From an uncultured Eggerthellaceae bacterium (GTDB taxonomy: Bacteria; Actinomycetota; Coriobacteriia; Coriobacteriales; Eggerthellaceae), in assembly GCA_910588945.1 (NCBI GenBank), contig CAJUSF010000004.1, positions 1 through 39,369 of the forward strand: a DNA stretch of 39,369 nt, read 5' to 3'. Made by a program: the position numbers and the translations under genes. The notes beneath the pieces are model-generated. The model was not told where the DNA came from and ran no database searches. It saw only the letters and a list, made by a program, of their open reading frames with translations. Positions 16,983 through 26,029 of this stretch are shown in pieces (position 1 is the stretch's first letter; every line of letters begins with the position of its first letter).

Positions 16983-16988
16983 ATTGTA
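16983..16988 (-). promoter_or_regulatory. -10 box of the U32 gene, apparently leaderless
   Basis: On the minus strand TACAAT ends 6 nt before the first ATG (16976), the same geometry as at rarA. No Shine-Dalgarno sequence is present. A -35 box is not clear. Confidence 0.45.
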
Positions 16989-17092
16989 ATGGAATCTCGT
17001 GACGCAATGATGTTGTGCTCGCACCTCGCGCGCTGTATGAGTCTGATTCCGCTCGGGCTACGCATCGGATGAACACCCCGTCATTCGCTCGG

Positions 17093-17120
17093 TTCCTAGC
17101 ATGTCTTTTCGGAGTATACT
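17093..17120 (+). promoter_or_regulatory. Candidate promoter for ispD
   Basis: TATACT (17115-17120) is a good -10 box. TTCCTA (17093-17098) with a 16-bp spacer is a weak -35 box. The region lies between divergent genes. Confidence 0.4.
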
Positions 17121-17158
17121 TATCACTACGATACGAAGCTTCAGAGATAAGGTTTGAA

Positions 17159-18004
17159 ATGACTCAAACGATCGATCCCGTTTTTACGCCCGATGCTTTG
17201 CAGGTGCCGGGGATAATCTCGCAGGTAATCGGAGAAGGCGCGTTCGCTAGATCCGAAGGTCAGCTTATAGGAAAACTTGACAAGAACCCTAAGACGGCTG
17301 CCATCATATTGGCTGGCGGTACGGGGGAGCGTTTCGGTCGCGAAGGTGGCAAGCAACTTGTCGAGATCGCGGGCAAGCCGATCCTTACATGGTCGGCCGA
17401 AGCCTTCGATGCTGTGGGTGATATCGGTCTTATCGTTATCGTCTGCCCGCAAGACAGGATGGATGAATATCTGAAGCGAGCAGTGGATCCGTTTCCGTTC
17501 GTAACGCCGGTCGTGATGGCACCCGCCGGATCCATTCGCCAGGAATCCGCGTTCTCTGGGCTTGAGAACATTCCGGATGATTTCGAATTCGTGGTTTTGC
17601 ACGATGGCGCACGTCCGCTCATCACGCCTGAGCTCATCCTGCACACTATCAATACGGTGAAGGGCAATCTCGATGCTGATGGCGCGGTGGTTGCGCATCC
17701 TGCGATCGATACGCTCAAGGTAGTCGAGGATGGCGTCATCACAGGAACGCCTGATAGGAAGTATTTCTGGAACGCGCAGACTCCTCAGGTGTTCAGGATC
17801 GGCATCTATCGCCGCGCACAGGCCTCAGCTCTCTCAGACGGTTTTGTCGGCACGGATGACTCTTCGCTAATCGAGCGCATGGGCGGTCGCGTCCTTGTGG
17901 TAGAGGGCAAGCGAGACAATATCAAGTTGACAGTGCCTGAGGACTACACTCTTCTGGCATCGGCGGCACGCTCGATGTCTCACATCGACGGACTATCCGG
18001 GTAA
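17159..18004 (+). CDS. ispD: 2-C-methyl-D-erythritol 4-phosphate cytidylyltransferase
   Basis: IspD joins CTP to methylerythritol phosphate, the third step of the non-mevalonate isoprenoid pathway. The CTP-binding signature AAIILAGGTGERFG begins near residue 47, followed by GGKQLVEIAGKPIL. VVLHDGARPLITPELI (near 150) and WNAQTPQVFRI (near 205) are also typical, and DDSSLIERMGGRVLVVEGKRDNIKLTVPEDY closes the domain. At 281 residues it is about 45 longer than usual because of an N-terminal extension of unknown role. The ATG at 17159 has only a weak AAGG upstream; in-frame starts further left would lengthen the extension and overlap the promoter. It is first in the ispD-ispF-cysS order known from other bacteria. 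Confidence 0.93.
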   Translation: MTQTIDPVFTPDALQVPGIISQVIGEGAFARSEGQLIGKLDKNPKTAAIILAGGTGERFGREGGKQLVEIAGKPILTWSAEAFDAVGDIGLIVIVCPQDRMDEYLKRAVDPFPFVTPVVMAPAGSIRQESAFSGLENIPDDFEFVVLHDGARPLITPELILHTINTVKGNLDADGAVVAHPAIDTLKVVEDGVITGTPDRKYFWNAQTPQVFRIGIYRRAQASALSDGFVGTDDSSLIERMGGRVLVVEGKRDNIKLTVPEDYTLLASAARSMSHIDGLSG

Positions 18005-18021
18005 TAGAGCTCGGTGGACCT

Positions 18022-18046
18022 ATGCGTATCCGATAATCGGACGCAT
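18022..18046 (+). other. Hairpin after ispD
   Basis: ATGCGT pairs with ACGCAT, with an inner CCGAT/ATCGG stem. It directly precedes the terminator. Confidence 0.4.
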
Positions 18047-18051
18047 CGTTT

Positions 18052-18075
18052 GGCAGCCCTCGCGCTGCCTTTTGT
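18052..18075 (+). terminator. Rho-independent terminator between ispD and ispF
   Basis: GGCAGC (18052-18057) pairs with GCTGCC (18064-18069), followed by TTTTGT. It should separate ispD from ispF-cysS at least partly, although no strong promoter is visible between it and ispF. Confidence 0.7.
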
Positions 18076-18123
18076 CTTAGATCAAGATGATGGATCGGAA
18101 TGGTTGGATTGGTAGGATCGATT

Positions 18124-18615
18124 GTGGATTTCAAAGGGCTACGCACCGGTTTGGGAATGGATGTTCATGCTCTCGTTCCCGGGCGCAAGTTGATTCTGGG
18201 CGGGGTGGAGATAGAGCACCATCTCGGCCTTGACGGGCACTCAGATGCCGATGTTTTGGCACACGCAATCTCTGACGCTCTTTTAGGTGCGGCTCGTGAA
18301 GGCGATATCGGCAAGCTCTTTCCCGATACCGACCCACGCTTTGAGGGCGCAGATTCGCTGGTCCTGCTCGGAAATGTGGCCGAGCACATCCGATGTTGCG
18401 GCTTCGAGATAATTGATGTCGATTCGGTCATCGCGGCTCAGGCGCCGAAGTTGTCGCCGTATCGCGATAAGATGCGCCAGAATCTAAGCCAAGCGATGGG
18501 AATCGATATAGACAACATCGGCATCAAAGCAACCACTACCGAACAGTTGGGCTATGAGGGCCGAAGCGAAGGAATTACCGCCTATGCTTCGTGCATACTC
18601 GTGAAGAAACAGTAG
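18124..18615 (+). CDS. ispF: 2-C-methyl-D-erythritol 2,4-cyclodiphosphate synthase
   Basis: IspF cyclises the CDP-methylerythritol 2-phosphate intermediate, releasing CMP. The protein (163 residues from this start) has the metal-site motif GLGMDVHAL, with Asp and His as in the family, then the GHSDADVLAHAISDALLGA block and the TTTEQLGYEGRSEGI block near the end. I chose the GTG at 18124 because TAGGA lies 7 nt upstream and the length then fits the family (about 157). An ATG at 18100 would add 8 residues, but its purine-rich stretch touches the start codon. cysS starts 13 bp after its stop, so these two are an operon. Confidence 0.92.
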   Translation: MDFKGLRTGLGMDVHALVPGRKLILGGVEIEHHLGLDGHSDADVLAHAISDALLGAAREGDIGKLFPDTDPRFEGADSLVLLGNVAEHIRCCGFEIIDVDSVIAAQAPKLSPYRDKMRQNLSQAMGIDIDNIGIKATTTEQLGYEGRSEGITAYASCILVKKQ

Positions 18616-18628
18616 ACAAGGAGTCAAA

Positions 18629-20137
18629 GTGATCCGTCTTTTTGACACAAAACAGCATAAGAAAGTCGACTTCAACCCTATACGCGAAGGAAAGGTCAGC
18701 ATGTATGTGTGTGGCCCGACCGTCTACAATCGCATCCATATCGGAAACGCGCGAACCTTCATATCGTTTGACACTATCCGTAGGTACCTTGAATGGCGCG
18801 GCTTTGATGTGCGATTCGTGCAAAACGTTACGGATGTCGATGACAAGATCATAAACAAGGCGAAAGAAGAAGGCAGAAGTGCTGCCGAGGTGGCAAAGCA
18901 ATACACGGAGCTGTTCATAGCGGATATGCAGGCGGCAGGTGTTAGCGAGCCGACGGTTCGCCCGAAAGCCACAGAGGAGATCGACTCGATGATCTCCATG
19001 ATCGAAACGCTTATCGAGAAGGGTCATGCATACGAGGTTGACGGCGATGTCTATTTCTCGGTGCGCTCGGATCCACATTACGGTTCGCTTTCCGGACGCA
19101 ACATCGATGAGATGGAAGCGGGGCATCGCGAACTTCGAGCTGACGGCCAAGGTCTTGAAGATAGAAAGCGCGATCCGCTGGATTTTGCGCTTTGGAAGGC
19201 TGCTAAGCCCGATGAGCCTTCGTGGGATTCCCCTTGGGGGGCTGGGCGTCCCGGTTGGCATATCGAGTGTTCAGTTATGTCGGAGAAGTACTTGGGTTTG
19301 CCGTTCGATATTCATGGTGGCGGTGCCGATCTCGTCTTTCCGCACCACGAAAACGAATGCGCGCAGTCTGAGTGCGCCTGTGATAGCGGCTTTGCGAATT
19401 ATTGGATGCATTCGGGGATGTTGCAGATCAATTCGGAGAAGATGAGCAAATCGTTGGGCAACTTCCTTCTCCTTCACGAGGTTTTGGAGGACGCACGTCC
19501 GCAGGCGCTTCGCATGCTCATGCTGCAAACGCATTATCGCTCGCCGCTTGATTTTTCGACCGAGCGCATGGAGGAGGCCGATGCTGCGCTCACGCGCATC
19601 GAAAACACTGTCAGGAACGTCGACTGGCTCTGCTCGAATGCGAAAGACGACGCACCCGATGCGATAGACAGCATCTCGTTGCGGGCCCTTACGGCCGACG
19701 CGCACGAGAACTTCATCTCTGCGATGGATGACGACTTTAACGCTCCGGCCGCGCTCGGCGCTATCTTCTCTTTGGTAAGCTACCTGAACTCTCAGATCGC
19801 CGATAAGTCGCTTTCCGTGAATGATGCCGAGGCTGCGATTGGTGCACGTGATGAGATCGTCAGCTTGCTTGATGTGCTCGGGATCTCCATAGCCGATGAT
19901 CAGGATGGCGGCGATTCGCAGGAATATCCCGAGGAAGTGATAGGTCTTGCTGCTGAGTTTGCAGGCTATGGCGGCTCGGATGCGATGGAGGCGGTAGAGG
20001 TGTTGTTGGAGGCGCGCGCCAAGGCGAGGGCTGATAAGGATTGGGGAGTAGCCGATGGTGTCCGCGACGGTCTCGCATCGCTTGGTTTCATCATCGAAGA
20101 CACCCCTCAAGGAGCACGTGTCACCTACGAAGGCTAG
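18629..20137 (+). CDS. cysS: Cysteinyl-tRNA synthetase
   Basis: This class I synthetase (502 residues) charges tRNA-Cys. The catalytic signatures are present: CGPTVYN (near 28), HIGNA (37-41), which is the HIGH motif, and KMSKS (271-275). The zinc ligands appear as Cys of CGPTVYN, Cys in HIECSVMS and HHENE near 238. The DALR-type anticodon region fills the C-terminal third, ending in the usual KARADKDWGVADGVRDGLASLG segment. The start is GTG with AAGGAG 5 nt upstream. The gene is the last of the ispF-cysS unit and is followed by a terminator. Confidence 0.96.
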   Translation: MIRLFDTKQHKKVDFNPIREGKVSMYVCGPTVYNRIHIGNARTFISFDTIRRYLEWRGFDVRFVQNVTDVDDKIINKAKEEGRSAAEVAKQYTELFIADMQAAGVSEPTVRPKATEEIDSMISMIETLIEKGHAYEVDGDVYFSVRSDPHYGSLSGRNIDEMEAGHRELRADGQGLEDRKRDPLDFALWKAAKPDEPSWDSPWGAGRPGWHIECSVMSEKYLGLPFDIHGGGADLVFPHHENECAQSECACDSGFANYWMHSGMLQINSEKMSKSLGNFLLLHEVLEDARPQALRMLMLQTHYRSPLDFSTERMEEADAALTRIENTVRNVDWLCSNAKDDAPDAIDSISLRALTADAHENFISAMDDDFNAPAALGAIFSLVSYLNSQIADKSLSVNDAEAAIGARDEIVSLLDVLGISIADDQDGGDSQEYPEEVIGLAAEFAGYGGSDAMEAVEVLLEARAKARADKDWGVADGVRDGLASLGFIIEDTPQGARVTYEG

Positions 20138-20161
20138 TCTTTTTTACAGATAAATGCCGCG

Positions 20162-20206
20162 CATCCCGATCGCCTCATACGGTGGTCGGGATGATTGATG
20201 ATTTTT
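20162..20206 (+). terminator. Terminator-like hairpin after cysS
   Basis: CATCCCGA (20162-20169) pairs with TCGGGATG (20186-20193), with five further pairs toward a 6-nt loop. ATTGATGATTTTT follows. Confidence 0.65.
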
Positions 20207-20327
20207 CCGTATACGAGTCGCTTTTACAACCGCATTTCAACCCTTACAAGGTATGATGTACGCATCAAGGAATACAGGTGTCCTTTATCTGAGATCTTTT
20301 GTTTCGAATAGAGGGGGGCTTTAGAAA

Positions 20328-22433
20328 TTGAGCAACCAAAATGATATGGCAGAGCGCAAGCAAACCATATTGATCGTTGATGACTTCATGGTCAACAGGG
20401 CGCTGTTGGCTGATATGCTAGGCAATGAATACGACATCATCGAGGCTGCCAATGGAGTTGAGGCCGTGGTGGCGATGCGCGATCTCGGGTCTCGCATCTC
20501 GTTGATCCTTCTTGACATAGTGATGCCCGAGATGGATGGTCTTGAGGTTCTTGCGATGATGAACAAGCAGGGATGGATCAAGGAGATCCCTGTAATCATG
20601 GTGTCCTCCGAGAGCACCTCGTCCACTATCGAGCGCGCCTACAATCTGGGCGTCACCGACTTCATCAGTCGTCCGTTTGACACATCAATCGTTCGCAGGC
20701 GCGTGACCAATACGCTCATGCTCTACGCTAAGCAGGCGGCTCTTGCTGGAATGGTAGAGGATGAGATCTATCAGCGCGAGAAATCCGTTGGCATGATGGT
20801 CTCGATCTTGAGCCAGATCGTGGAATTCCGTAACGGCGAGAGCGGACTTCATGTTCTTCACGTGAACACGCTCACCGAGATGTTGTTGAAGCATATTGCC
20901 TCGAAGACCGACAAATACGGCTTGACTCCTGATCTTATCTCGACCATCAAGCTTGCATCGAGCCTGCACGATATCGGCAAGATCTCCATTCCTGAGGAGG
21001 TCCTCAACAAGCCCGGGCGTCTTACCGACGAGGAGTTCGAGCTGATGAAGACGCACTCGGCCATCGGTGCGGATATGCTGAAGAGCCTTCCGAACTTCGA
21101 GGAAGAGCCCATAATCAAGATTTCTCACGAGATCTGCCGCTGGCATCATGAAAGATTTGACGGCCGAGGATACCCTGACGGGCTTAAAGGCGATGAGATA
21201 CCGATCAGTGCGCAGGTCGTGGCGCTTGCCGATGTGTATGATGCGCTCACGTCCAAACGGGTTTACAAAGACGCCTTCCCGCACGAGAAGGCCATGGAGA
21301 TGATCTTGAACGGCGAATGCGGCAGCTTCGATCCGTTCTTGCTGGAGTGTCTGCAGGATATCGCTGATGACATCCAAAACGAGCTCGAGCTCTCATCTGT
21401 TTCCACGAATGCAAACATGGAGATAAATGCTGCCGTTGCACACACGATGAAAGCCGATGCGCTTGCGCCATCCAATCGCACACTGGACCTTCTCGATTAT
21501 GAACGTATGAAGTATAACTTCTATGCTCAGATGTCCAACGAGATTCAGTTTGAATATACGCTCGATCCGTCCATTGCGATCGTGCATGACTACAGCGTGA
21601 ACAAGCTCGGACTTCATGAGACAATCCACAACCCCATGCAAGACGAGCAGTTGCTATCCATTTTCGGCGAGACCAATCTGGTCAAATTGCGCAAATCGCT
21701 ATTCGACACAACCATAGAGGATCCGATCGTACAGTTCGATCTTCAAGGCACCGTGGATGGCGAACCGAGATGGTTCCATCTCGATGCCCGCGCGACGTGG
21801 GAAGACACGAAAAACGGAAAATCCTTCCTCGGGGCCATCGGTAAGCTTGTTGATATTCACGAAAGTCGTGCTCGTCTGAGCGATCTTGAGCGCAAGGCCA
21901 CACAAGATTCGCTCACCGGGCTTACAAACCACGCATACGCACGCAAGGTGATATCCACCCGCATGAAGAGTAATCCTGATGATACGTTCGTGCTGATGGT
22001 GCTCGATATGGATCATTTCAAGAATGCCAATGACGAGTATGGGCATTTGTTCGGCGACGAGGTTTTGAAGCATCTGGCAAAGACCCTTCGCGCAAGTGTT
22101 CGCGATGATGATATCGTGGCGCGCGTCGGTGGGGATGAGTTCCTTATCTGCATGGAGCTCGATGCCGACCCTAAGCCTTTGGTGGACAGGATCTACAGCT
22201 CGATCTCCGGGCAGTACGGCGATTTCCCCATCTCGGTAAGCATGGGTGTGGAGTGCATCAACGGTGGCGATATGGAATATGATGAGTTCTTCAAGCGTGC
22301 TGACCGGGCTCTGTACTCCATGAAGCGCAACGGTCGCGGTGGCTATGTCTATGGCGTAGATGCGAACTTCGGCAAAGAAGAGGGAAGCGTTATCTCCACC
22401 ATAGAAAGCGACGAGGTAAATTCAAGGAATTGA
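20328..22433 (+). CDS. Response regulator with HD-GYP and GGDEF domains
   Basis: The 701-residue protein has a receiver domain (about 12-130; phospho-acceptor Asp63 in LLDIVMPEMDG), an HD-GYP phosphodiesterase domain (about 150-350; H214-D215 in SLHDIGK, HHERFDGRGYP around 281), a middle region that may be PAS-like (about 380-520), and a GGDEF diguanylate cyclase (about 530-690; GGDEF 601-605). The inhibitory I-site RDDD (592-595) sits exactly five residues before GGDEF. Both cyclic-di-GMP synthesis and breakdown thus look catalytically intact. In the receiver, the conserved Lys after the last strand is Arg (DFISRPFD). The TTG start follows GAGGGGGG by about 10 nt; ATG at 20346 is an alternative. 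It is probably the output of the kinase encoded downstream. Confidence 0.93.
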   Translation: MSNQNDMAERKQTILIVDDFMVNRALLADMLGNEYDIIEAANGVEAVVAMRDLGSRISLILLDIVMPEMDGLEVLAMMNKQGWIKEIPVIMVSSESTSSTIERAYNLGVTDFISRPFDTSIVRRRVTNTLMLYAKQAALAGMVEDEIYQREKSVGMMVSILSQIVEFRNGESGLHVLHVNTLTEMLLKHIASKTDKYGLTPDLISTIKLASSLHDIGKISIPEEVLNKPGRLTDEEFELMKTHSAIGADMLKSLPNFEEEPIIKISHEICRWHHERFDGRGYPDGLKGDEIPISAQVVALADVYDALTSKRVYKDAFPHEKAMEMILNGECGSFDPFLLECLQDIADDIQNELELSSVSTNANMEINAAVAHTMKADALAPSNRTLDLLDYERMKYNFYAQMSNEIQFEYTLDPSIAIVHDYSVNKLGLHETIHNPMQDEQLLSIFGETNLVKLRKSLFDTTIEDPIVQFDLQGTVDGEPRWFHLDARATWEDTKNGKSFLGAIGKLVDIHESRARLSDLERKATQDSLTGLTNHAYARKVISTRMKSNPDDTFVLMVLDMDHFKNANDEYGHLFGDEVLKHLAKTLRASVRDDDIVARVGGDEFLICMELDADPKPLVDRIYSSISGQYGDFPISVSMGVECINGGDMEYDEFFKRADRALYSMKRNGRGGYVYGVDANFGKEEGSVISTIESDEVNSRN

Positions 22434-22545
22434 TCGAGTGCGCCCTGAATCGCGCGGTCGCTTTGGAGTATGATATCCATTAAGGGTTGGATGCGCGCGA
22501 TCTGTTCGCAAGCATGCCTACCGAAAACCGACGAAGGGAATTCAG

Positions 22546-22911
22546 ATGTCGTTAGAGGTCTTTTATGCAAGCGTTGACGGCGATTACGATGGGGTCAAGT
22601 CGAGGCTTCTCACCGAGGAGAGGATCTCGAAGTTCGTGAATCTCTTCTTCAGTGATCCAACATATCAAAATCTTGTGGCGAATCTTGATTCGGGAAATAT
22701 GAAAGAGGCATTTCGTGCGGCGCACACGCTAAAGGGTGTCACCCGCGACCTCGGACTTACCCGTATTGCAGATCCGGCCAGCGAACTTGCCGATGCTCTT
22801 CGCCCTGATGAGAACGGCAATCCGGCGCATCCGGAAAAGGCCAATGAGATAATGACGGAAGTTTCTGCTGCATATAAGAAGGCGGTTGAAGCAAGAAGCC
22901 TTCTCGATTAG
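22546..22911 (+). CDS. Stand-alone Hpt phosphotransfer protein
   Basis: The 121-residue helical protein has the Hpt signature AHTLKGVTRDLGL with phospho-acceptor His60. Hpt proteins carry phosphate between receiver domains of a hybrid kinase and of a response regulator. The length is that of a single Hpt domain with no extra parts. GAAGGGA precedes the ATG. It lies between the regulator and the hybrid kinase, which has no Hpt domain of its own, so the three genes supply the four steps of a phosphorelay. Confidence 0.9.
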   Translation: MSLEVFYASVDGDYDGVKSRLLTEERISKFVNLFFSDPTYQNLVANLDSGNMKEAFRAAHTLKGVTRDLGLTRIADPASELADALRPDENGNPAHPEKANEIMTEVSAAYKKAVEARSLLD

Positions 22912-22948
22912 TTCCTCCAGAACCGTTTAGCAAGAGGTTTTTTGATCT

Positions 22949-25921
22949 ATGGATAAAGACAAGACAAAAGGGATAACAAGAAACAGGATACTCGCGTCCC
23001 TAGCTGCGGTGGTCATTGTGATCATTGCGCTTTTGCTCTTTATGGCTGCGAACACAAACCGTATCTACGAGCAGAATGCTCGTTATCTGGAAGGTTCGAC
23101 CGAACAGACGGCTAGGCGCATCAACGATCTTTTGAGCACCTCGCTTGGGATTATCGAGTCGGCTGCAACGGTATATGAGAATAACAGCAATGTGACCGAC
23201 CAAGATCCTGCCGAGATCGCGGCAGGAATCGATATGGCGTCGTTTGACTACACGTTTTTCACCACTGTCGAAGGCGAGGCGTATCGAAACGACGGATTGA
23301 TTGAAAACGTTGTGGATCGCGAATATTTCATTTTGGGAATGCGTGGTGAGTCCGGTATTTGTGCGTATGCAAGCGCTGCATTTGGTGAAGAGAACATTAT
23401 GGTGTTTTTCTCGCCGGTATTTCACAATGGTAATGTAGTCGGTGTGATGTCAGGTGTCTATCGCGAGGACACATTGTCAACCTATATGAATACCGAATTT
23501 TTCGGTGTGGAGACATCGACATTTCTTTGCAGTTCAGATGGCATGATAGTCGCTCGCTCTATAGAGACTGATACCGACTTTGAAAACGTATTTATGCTGC
23601 TTGAAAGCAGTCGTGACACATCGATCAGTATCCAGGAGCTCAGAGAGGATTTTGAAGCTGGCATCCCGGCATCGTTTGTATATAACAGCAACGCTGGCGG
23701 CGGAAGCACCTATGCGACCAAGCTCGCGGACTTTGACTGGATGCTTATGAGGTCATTCCCGGAGACTATCACTAACAATATGCTTGAGAACGCGAACTTT
23801 GCTGGCATAATTTTGGTGGCAGGTGTCATTACTGCAGCGGGACTTCTCATCATCGTTTTAATGGTGCAATCCCGTAAACGACAAAACGTTCTTCTGCTTG
23901 AGCGCCAAGAGGCCACGAGAATCATCGATGCTTCGACGAATCTTTTCCACAGTCTTCTTGAGGTGAATCTCGTTGAGAACTCATATCAGTATTTGAAGGA
24001 CGAGGAGAACCTGCGCAACCTTCCGAATAGCGGTAGCTTCGACTTCTTGCGCAATACGCTTGCTAAGAGCGCGAACGAGGAATACACCGATGTGGTCTTG
24101 AAGTCGCTTGATCCCGATCATATCAAAAGGGAGCTCAAGAGCGGCGATCCTTTCTATCAGTTCGAGTATCACATTGATGCCCGCGATGAAGCTGGTCAGA
24201 ACAAAGAGCTCTGGATGCAGGTATCGGTTTTGGCCCTTGCGCGGAACAATGCGGGCGATCCTATAAACATTCTGATCGCAGTTCAAGATGTCACCGAGGT
24301 AAAAGCGCGTGAGGCTGCACAGCGAGTGGCATTGCAGGAGGCATTCAGGGCTGCCGAGTATGCCTCGCAAGCCAAGAGCGACTTCTTGAATTCGATGTCG
24401 CACGACATTCGCACGCCTATGAACTCGATCATGGGCATGACAGCCATCGCTAGTATGCATGTCAACGAGCCTGACCGCGTGAGCGATTGTTTGGCCAACA
24501 TCTCTTCCGCAAGCCACCATCTGCTCGGCCTCATCAACGAGGTCTTGGATATGGCCAAGATCGAATCGGGCAATATCTCGCTGGCTGAAGAGGATTTCGA
24601 GATATCGGAGATGGTGGAGAACCTGATGACGATCGTGCATCCGCAGGTCGAAGCGAAGAATCAGGATCTGAGAACTGAGCTTGTTAGCATCAAGCATGAA
24701 AACGTTATCGGTGATCCGACGCGCTTGCAGCAGGTGTTTGTGAACATCATGGGCAACGCCGTGAAGTTCACGCCCGAAGGCGGCAAGATCATCATGAGGA
24801 TTCGCGAGCTTGAAAGCCGCATCCATGGAAACGCATGCTATGAGTTCCAGTTCGAGGATACCGGTTGCGGCATGAGCGAGGAGTTCCTTGAGACCGTATT
24901 CGAGCCCTTCACGCGAGCTAACGATTCCCGCGTTACTAAGGTCGAGGGCACAGGTCTTGGCATGTCGATCGTGAAAAGCGTCATCGATCTGATGAACGGA
25001 TCGATCGATGTCGAATCCGAGCTTGGCGTGGGTACCACGTTCACGGTAACTGTTCACTTGAAGCTTCGCGATACGGATGAAGAGGATCTCTCCGATATCA
25101 TCAAAGGCCATGTTCTCGTTGTCGATGATGAAGAGGCTACATGCCAAGTCACATGTGAGATGCTCAACGATATTGGAATGACGAGCGAATATGCGTTGAG
25201 CGGACGCGCCGGTGTTGAGGCGGTTCTTGAAGCTGACAAGACCGATACGCCGTTTAATACGGTGATCCTTGACTGGCGCATGCCGGGGATGAGCGGCGTT
25301 GAGGCTGCGCGTGAGATTCGTGAGAAGGCGAAGAACCACATTCCGATAATCATTCTTTCTGGTTATGACTGGTCTCTCATCGAGAGCGAGGCCCGCGCCG
25401 TCGGTGTGAATGCTTTCATCATGAAGCCGCTGTTCCGCAGCAGACTCATAAAGGTAATGCGGGAGCTTTTGAGCGGCAAGAAGGAAAATCCGCTCGATCA
25501 GTCGGCTATCCTCGAAGGTTGTGAGTTTGACGAAAAACACATTTTGCTCACTGAGGATAACGCCATGGCCGCCGAGATTGCATCAGAGATAATCGGCATG
25601 ACGGGCGCTAAGGTCACGCATGCCGAGAATGGGCGCATTGCCTATGAGCTGCTGATCAATGGCGAGCCGGGCGAATATGACCTTGTGCTCATGGATATCC
25701 AGATGCCGGTCATGAATGGATATGAAGCGGCCAAGGCCATCCGTGATGCATCGACCGACAGGCCTGATCTTGCGAAGATCCCGATCATCGCTCTTTCGGC
25801 TGATGCTTTTGCAGAGGATATGAAGCATGCCAAGGCATCAGGGATGAACGCTCATATCGCCAAGCCGCTTGAGATCGATTCGCTTGTGAAGGTGCTTGGG
25901 TATTGGCTGGAACAGTCTTGA
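22949..25921 (+). CDS. Hybrid sensor histidine kinase with two receiver domains
   Basis: The 990-residue protein has an N-terminal membrane helix (about 11-31), an extracellular sensor region of about 250 residues that resembles a dCache type (two alpha/beta parts; inference), a second helix (284-308), a PAS-like region, then HisKA with phospho-acceptor His485 in SHDIRTPMNS. The ATPase domain is complete (N-box QVFVNIMGNAVKFTPEGG, FEDTGCGMS, GTGLGMSIVKSVI). Two receivers follow, with Asp775 (ILDWRMPGMSG) and Asp916 (LMDIQMPVMNG), both keeping the conserved Lys-Pro. It has no Hpt domain. The gene follows the Hpt gene by 37 bp, so the three are likely one operon. The signal sensed is unknown. 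Confidence 0.95.
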   Translation: MDKDKTKGITRNRILASLAAVVIVIIALLLFMAANTNRIYEQNARYLEGSTEQTARRINDLLSTSLGIIESAATVYENNSNVTDQDPAEIAAGIDMASFDYTFFTTVEGEAYRNDGLIENVVDREYFILGMRGESGICAYASAAFGEENIMVFFSPVFHNGNVVGVMSGVYREDTLSTYMNTEFFGVETSTFLCSSDGMIVARSIETDTDFENVFMLLESSRDTSISIQELREDFEAGIPASFVYNSNAGGGSTYATKLADFDWMLMRSFPETITNNMLENANFAGIILVAGVITAAGLLIIVLMVQSRKRQNVLLLERQEATRIIDASTNLFHSLLEVNLVENSYQYLKDEENLRNLPNSGSFDFLRNTLAKSANEEYTDVVLKSLDPDHIKRELKSGDPFYQFEYHIDARDEAGQNKELWMQVSVLALARNNAGDPINILIAVQDVTEVKAREAAQRVALQEAFRAAEYASQAKSDFLNSMSHDIRTPMNSIMGMTAIASMHVNEPDRVSDCLANISSASHHLLGLINEVLDMAKIESGNISLAEEDFEISEMVENLMTIVHPQVEAKNQDLRTELVSIKHENVIGDPTRLQQVFVNIMGNAVKFTPEGGKIIMRIRELESRIHGNACYEFQFEDTGCGMSEEFLETVFEPFTRANDSRVTKVEGTGLGMSIVKSVIDLMNGSIDVESELGVGTTFTVTVHLKLRDTDEEDLSDIIKGHVLVVDDEEATCQVTCEMLNDIGMTSEYALSGRAGVEAVLEADKTDTPFNTVILDWRMPGMSGVEAAREIREKAKNHIPIIILSGYDWSLIESEARAVGVNAFIMKPLFRSRLIKVMRELLSGKKENPLDQSAILEGCEFDEKHILLTEDNAMAAEIASEIIGMTGAKVTHAENGRIAYELLINGEPGEYDLVLMDIQMPVMNGYEAAKAIRDASTDRPDLAKIPIIALSADAFAEDMKHAKASGMNAHIAKPLEIDSLVKVLGYWLEQS

Positions 25922-26029
25922 TCGCAATAGGTATTGACGAAGGGTTGGCTTGATGCGGATCCGGTTTCGCTCGACGATTCATGTTGTGCGGGCCGGATCT
26001 CCTACGATTGTTCATCATAGGCGGTAAGT

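Noticed and set aside
20241..20257. TATGAT as a -10 box for the HD-GYP/GGDEF gene
   Set aside because: No -35 box exists at an acceptable distance, so I did not list it as a promoter.
23981..25540. Long minus-strand open frame inside the hybrid kinase gene
   Set aside because: It mirrors the codon pattern of the kinase, whose domains are intact on the plus strand; the antisense product resembles nothing.
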